Under the pieces are notes generated by a model. The model was not told where the DNA came from and ran no database searches. It was given only the letters and a program-made list of their open reading frames with translations. The position numbers and the translations under genes are program-made. 64,000 nt of DNA from Gigaspora rosea (Eukaryota; Glomeromycota; Glomeromycetes; Diversisporales; Gigasporaceae), in the NCBI GenBank assembly GCA_003550325.1, contig QKWP01000049.1, positions 447,415 to 511,414 on the forward strand. The letters run 5' to 3'. The stretch's first letter is position 1; each line of letters opens with the position of its first letter. Below, in pieces: positions 60,178 through 64,000 of this stretch.

Positions 60178-60345
60178 TATTCGATCAAAGGTTTCACGAA
60201 TCATGAAGCTATATTCTTGTGACAAAAGATTGTCTCAGGTATAATGAATAAATAAAGGTCGATGGCATTCGACAAAGGTTTCACGAATCATGAAGCTATA
60301 TTCTTGCGACAAAAGAATCACTCAGGTATAATGAATAAAAAAAGG
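60178..60345. repeat. ~88-bp tandem duplication
   Basis: Two units share 'AAAGGTTTCACGAATCATGA' then 'AGCTATATTCTTG' and 'CTCAGGTATAATGAATAAA'. A third partial unit ('CAAGTATAACGAATGAAAAA') follows. Confidence 0.85.
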
Positions 60346-60833
60346 GTAGATTCAAGTATAACGAATGAAAAAAAATACTACATTAAAGAACTGCCTAAAT
60401 TTATCTTCATATAGTCTTTATAAATATGACAGATCATAATAAGCCAGATTAAAATGAAAATATGATAGTATAAAAAACTTGATAAACCACCAAAAATCAA
60501 TTTTTTGGGGTGCATATTTTAGGGTTAGTGCTAAGATAAAGGTTAGTTTTAGAATAGAGTATATTAAATAATGTTTTAGAAGGTTAAATAAAAACCGAGA
60601 TTTCATTTTAATTATGACAATAATTAACACAGTTTGTAATCTATAATTCTGCATTATGAACCGATCTGAGTCATTTCTCAACTCTAGAGAATCGAGATAA
60701 ATTGAAAATGACGCGAAACTGATTTTGTGAGGATCAATAGATGAAAATTAGCTTGTCTGCTTTATCCAATTGGGGGCGGTATTTACACACGGCCAATCAG
60801 AACTGGTAAAAGAAATTCAGAATGAGTTTGGGT

Positions 60834-61584
60834 CAGAGTAGCGTCGAGTCGAAACCTACTCGAAACTAGTTTCGGATTTTCAAAACTCTGACCCGAAACT
60901 AAAAAATATAATATGGAATCTTTCAAAATTTATTATAAAGTTACTCACTTTTAATACTTTTAATACAAAATGAAAATTACTTTGAAAAATTAAAAAATTA
61001 TGTAGATAATTTTAATTATGTTTTTATAATTTTTCCTCTTTATTAAAGTGGGACAACTTTATTTTTAATATCATACTGTCATTACAACTGATTTCTAAAT
61101 TCTAGGACAATAGAAAAAATTGCCGATGAATGAATCGATAAATTGTTGATGCCTGTTGATGCCGGCAATTTATTTAATGTTGTGGTAGTTTATCAATCCA
61201 ATCATTAGTAGATATGGACGTACTATTACTTATTATTGCTTAATATTGCACCCAATTTACGTAGTAAATAAAAAAAAAACCGATGCTTTCAAAAGCAACC
61301 TTGATTGTCGGAATATAAACTCTGGAATTATGCCATATAATTGTTGGATGCATTCCAGCTCAATACATAGCATACATCGGTGCGATTAATGTATATTGAA
61401 GAGATATATAGCATACATCTGTGGATTTGATATATAATTGAAATGTAGCTATGGAGGTTTGGGTAGTTTTTTGGTTTTCAGGTGAGTTTCAGTTTTGGAC
61501 GAGGTTTCGGGTGAGGTTTCGAGTTTCGAATAAGGTTTCGGAAGCTATAGATTTGGCACAAAAGTGTTTCGACGCCCGACTCTG
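60834..61584. mobile_element. non-autonomous hAT element with exact 8-bp duplication
   Basis: Ends CAGAGTAGCGTCGAGTCGAA and inverted GTTTCGACGCCCGACTCTG. Exact target duplication GTTTGGGT (60,826-60,833 and 61,585-61,592). Subterminal GTTTCG/CGAAAC words are clustered at both ends. 751 bp, no transposase frame. Confidence 0.92.
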
Positions 61585-61592
61585 GTTTGGGT

Positions 61593-62698
61593 CAAAACTC
61601 CGACAAGCGAAGTCAAACAAAATTTGATCAGAACTATATTTAACGCTAACCTAATGAGGCTTACTTGTCGGAATTTTGCTTTATTGACTTAAAGTCGAAT
61701 TGCTAATGATGCAAGAGAAAACATTAATTCGTAATTGTTTATTGTCGTGACTGAAGTTGGAAATTAGGGCCTCGATTTAAAAATATAAATCCATAACAAA
61801 ATCCATTTATACTCATTATTATCAAAACTATCCCACACCTAGCCTAACCATTAAATAAAAAAAGACATTGCACCTAAAAATTTTTGAAAATTTCATATTA
61901 AAATAATTAAAATTTTCAGTTTCAGCCACAACAATTATTAATAGGGATTCGTTAAAACAGGTATTTAAAATAAATGTATCAAAATGAAACTTTATATACC
62001 ACCGCTTTAGCGATCTATTATTAATAGTAATCCACGCCATTAGTTTACCAATTGAGAGGATGTTTAAAGTTATGGTTTTTGAAGAAAAATATATTGATTT
62101 TTCTGAGAACTTATCAAATATACGACCTTTAAAATCTAATACATATGTAGGAAATATTGAAAATTGAGGTTATAAATTTAATTTCAAAGTTACAATCATA
62201 ACATATATGAAAAGATGAATTTGAATTGCCAATTTATGGATTTTATCAATGCTTACAATCATGACAAATAATCATTTAGCAAACAAAGTGAAATAATTAA
62301 AAGATAAATTTGGTGAAATTTTTTTTGAAAGAATTTTTACGTTAACTTCGCGTGTATAAATTATTACAAAATCAACATCGAAAACATTAACAATGAATAA
62401 GAAAAGTCAAAATTTTCGAAAACTTCTATTAAACGCAGCACCGGTAACAATTTACCAATGATAAAAAGCTCAAGCATTTAAGGCAGCAATAAGTAAGCGC
62501 CATAATTGCTCTCTTCTCGTACTAAAGGTAAGGTAAGGGTTGCTTATAAAAAGTTTCTTAAAGAATTTTTCTTACAATCAAAATGTATCAACTACAGTAT
62601 CAGATATTATATATAGCCTTGATGAAATGTATTTCAATGAAATTGATTTTGGAAAGTTAATTCGTAACCCTTTTATAAAATGTCAGGAATTTCACACT
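61593..62698. other. no gene recognised
   Basis: A+T-rich flank downstream of the kinase pseudogene. Short frames on both strands carry no motif I recognise. Confidence 0.45.
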
Positions 62699-64000
62699 CT
62701 AATCTATTTGATATTTCTTGTAAACGATTTGTTTACTGATATACATATTATTCGAATGTTTTGGCGACTCAATGATAGATTCGATTTTATCAACTTCTAA
62801 AAATTGTACTTTTATTTCATTTTCATCACCTGAGCTTTCTATTTCCTCAATCCAATAAGTAACCAAAGCATTAACAGATCTGATAGTAGGTCGATTTTTC
62901 GTGTTTGGATTCATACATCGTTTAGCTAATTTCATATAGCAATCAATGTAAATTCTGATCGTAATCCATGACAAATTTGTATTGCAAGTTCATCGAAATT
63001 ATATCCATCAAAAGCTTTTCTTCCAGTTGATATTTCTGTCATAATGATACCCAAAGAATAAATGACAACTGCTTGATTATATGGTTTTCCTAGTAAAATC
63101 TCTGGTGCCATATAAGGCAATACTCCGCACACTCCTTTCTTTGAATTAGAGAGTCCTAAATCTGTAATATATGCGTTATCTAATTAGTCTTGCAAAATGT
63201 TTCCACTATGAAGATCTCGATGCTCTAATCCTTGTGAATGAATTGCCTCAAGATCGGATGTTATGCAACTTAATAAATTTAGCTTATTTCATTTGTGATA
63301 CTTTATGAAGATTATTACGTAGAGAACCCTTTTCGGCATATTTCAAAATAAGAATATAATTTCCTGAATCATCATTTGATAGCCCGTAGCATTTTAAAAA
63401 TGATGGATTTTTATATCAGATCTCGCAAAATCTTTTAACTTTTTTTCAAAAAAAGAAAAAAATTAATCATAAATTCAATTATCAAACAAAATTCAGTAAA
63501 TTTACCTCCTCAAAAAAATCTTGATCTTTAATTTTTTTAATTGCGAACGGCCATTCAACATAACCATTCTTATATTCAATCATACATTTAGTGTAATAAA
63601 CAGTCGCAAATCCACCCTTCCCAATCTCTTTAATATTTTCAAATTTATTATATGGGATCCATAATAATTGATATCTCTTATCATCCAATATTTCGTTCAC
63701 GTTGTCATCAATATCAAAATATGTAAATTCTTTATTTCTATTTATTATTAAATTAGTAAATATAAAATTTTGCAAAATGCAAAAAAATCGAACGAAAAAC
63801 AATACCTTGAAATTTATTTTTTTTCTCTACAATTATAATTATTAAGTATTTAGTATTTTTTTTTAAAAAAAAAAGAAAAAAAGAAAAGCTCACATTCGAA
63901 ACCAATGTTCGGCCTCTTTTAAATTTTTTTTTGTTCCAATACCATTTCGGTAACAATATCCAACGCTTTTTATTTCATCAACATCACCAAGTTTAGCTGA
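62699..64000 (-). pseudogene. Sel1-repeat / protein kinase gene, decayed, 5' end outside window
   Basis: Read from the right edge: a Sel1-like repeat 'GYCYRNGIGTKKNLKEAEHW' (exon ending at 63,894 before GTGAGC). Next is an exon at about 63,508-63,743 with the kinase Gly-rich loop 'EIGKGGFATVYYTKC' and the ATP-lysine motif 'WPFAIKKIKDQDFFEE'. Then 'FLKCYGLSNDDSGNYILILK', 'GLEHRDLHSGNIL', 'DLGLSNSKKG', 'GVLPYMAPEILLGKPYNQAV', 'IYSLGIIMTEISTGRKAFDG' and a C-terminal part 'CYMKLAKRCMNPNTKNRPTI'. DFG is DLG. In-frame stops (after KRFCEI, after SQMK, after NILQD) and frame changes near HRDLH and 62,950 mark a pseudogene. In AMF, Sel1-kinase proteins are a large expanded family; a signalling role is inference. 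Confidence 0.85.

Overview
The window looks like nuclear DNA of an arbuscular-mycorrhizal fungus (Glomeromycotina, Rhizophagus-like). The basis is the very high A+T content, short GT-AG introns of about 65-90 bp, decayed kinases with the 'VLPYMAPEILLGKPY' style typical of the expanded AMF kinase families, a Sel1 repeat joined to a kinase, and a lineage-restricted family carrying 'LFVEVSYGPFHPDPEL'. The species call is inference from recalled protein families; no search was run. Host genes are few and mostly broken, and the window is dominated by mobile DNA.

Layout. 1-9.6 kb is an A+T-rich desert with small tandem repeats, foldback repeats and hAT-type MITEs. 9.68-11.52 kb is a composite hAT-like element holding a ~530-bp perfect-looking hairpin, followed by two tandem arrays (11.6-12.9 kb). 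13.3-21.1 kb is copy A of a segmental duplication with a kinase pseudogene, a tectonin-repeat pseudogene and a nuclease-like AMF-family pseudogene. 21.6-22.6 kb is a tRNA-headed SINE. 23.66-29.02 kb is an APE-type LINE on the minus strand with a 16-bp target-site duplication. 29.8-31.1 kb is a second SINE in the opposite orientation, carrying a MITE. 31.35-32.88 kb is a nest of three inverted-repeat elements. 35.74-38.03 kb is a ten-exon cytochrome P450 (minus strand), the only nearly intact host gene. 38.2-38.9 kb is a hAT-type non-autonomous element.

41.09-58.09 kb is copy B of the segmental duplication, in direct orientation. It is inflated by a second LINE (42,596-51,781) that itself contains a 3.7-kb hAT transposon and a 179-bp MITE. 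Copy B also gained a Harbinger-like MITE and a tandem duplication, holds a 2.6-kb block not in copy A (with a Tc1/mariner-type transposase pseudogene), and lacks 2.8 kb present in A. 58.8-61.6 kb holds tandem repeats and another hAT-type element. The right edge enters a minus-strand Sel1-repeat/protein-kinase pseudogene that runs off the window.

How it fits together. The two LINEs and the two SINEs share a 3' layout (AATAAA, a short GC-rich self-complementary stretch, then an A-rich tail) and carry 13-17-bp target duplications, suggesting that the LINE machinery mobilises the SINE. The A/B duplication gives natural empty sites that confirm several insertions base by base. No rRNA, convincing tRNA gene, CRISPR array or bacterial-type operon was seen.
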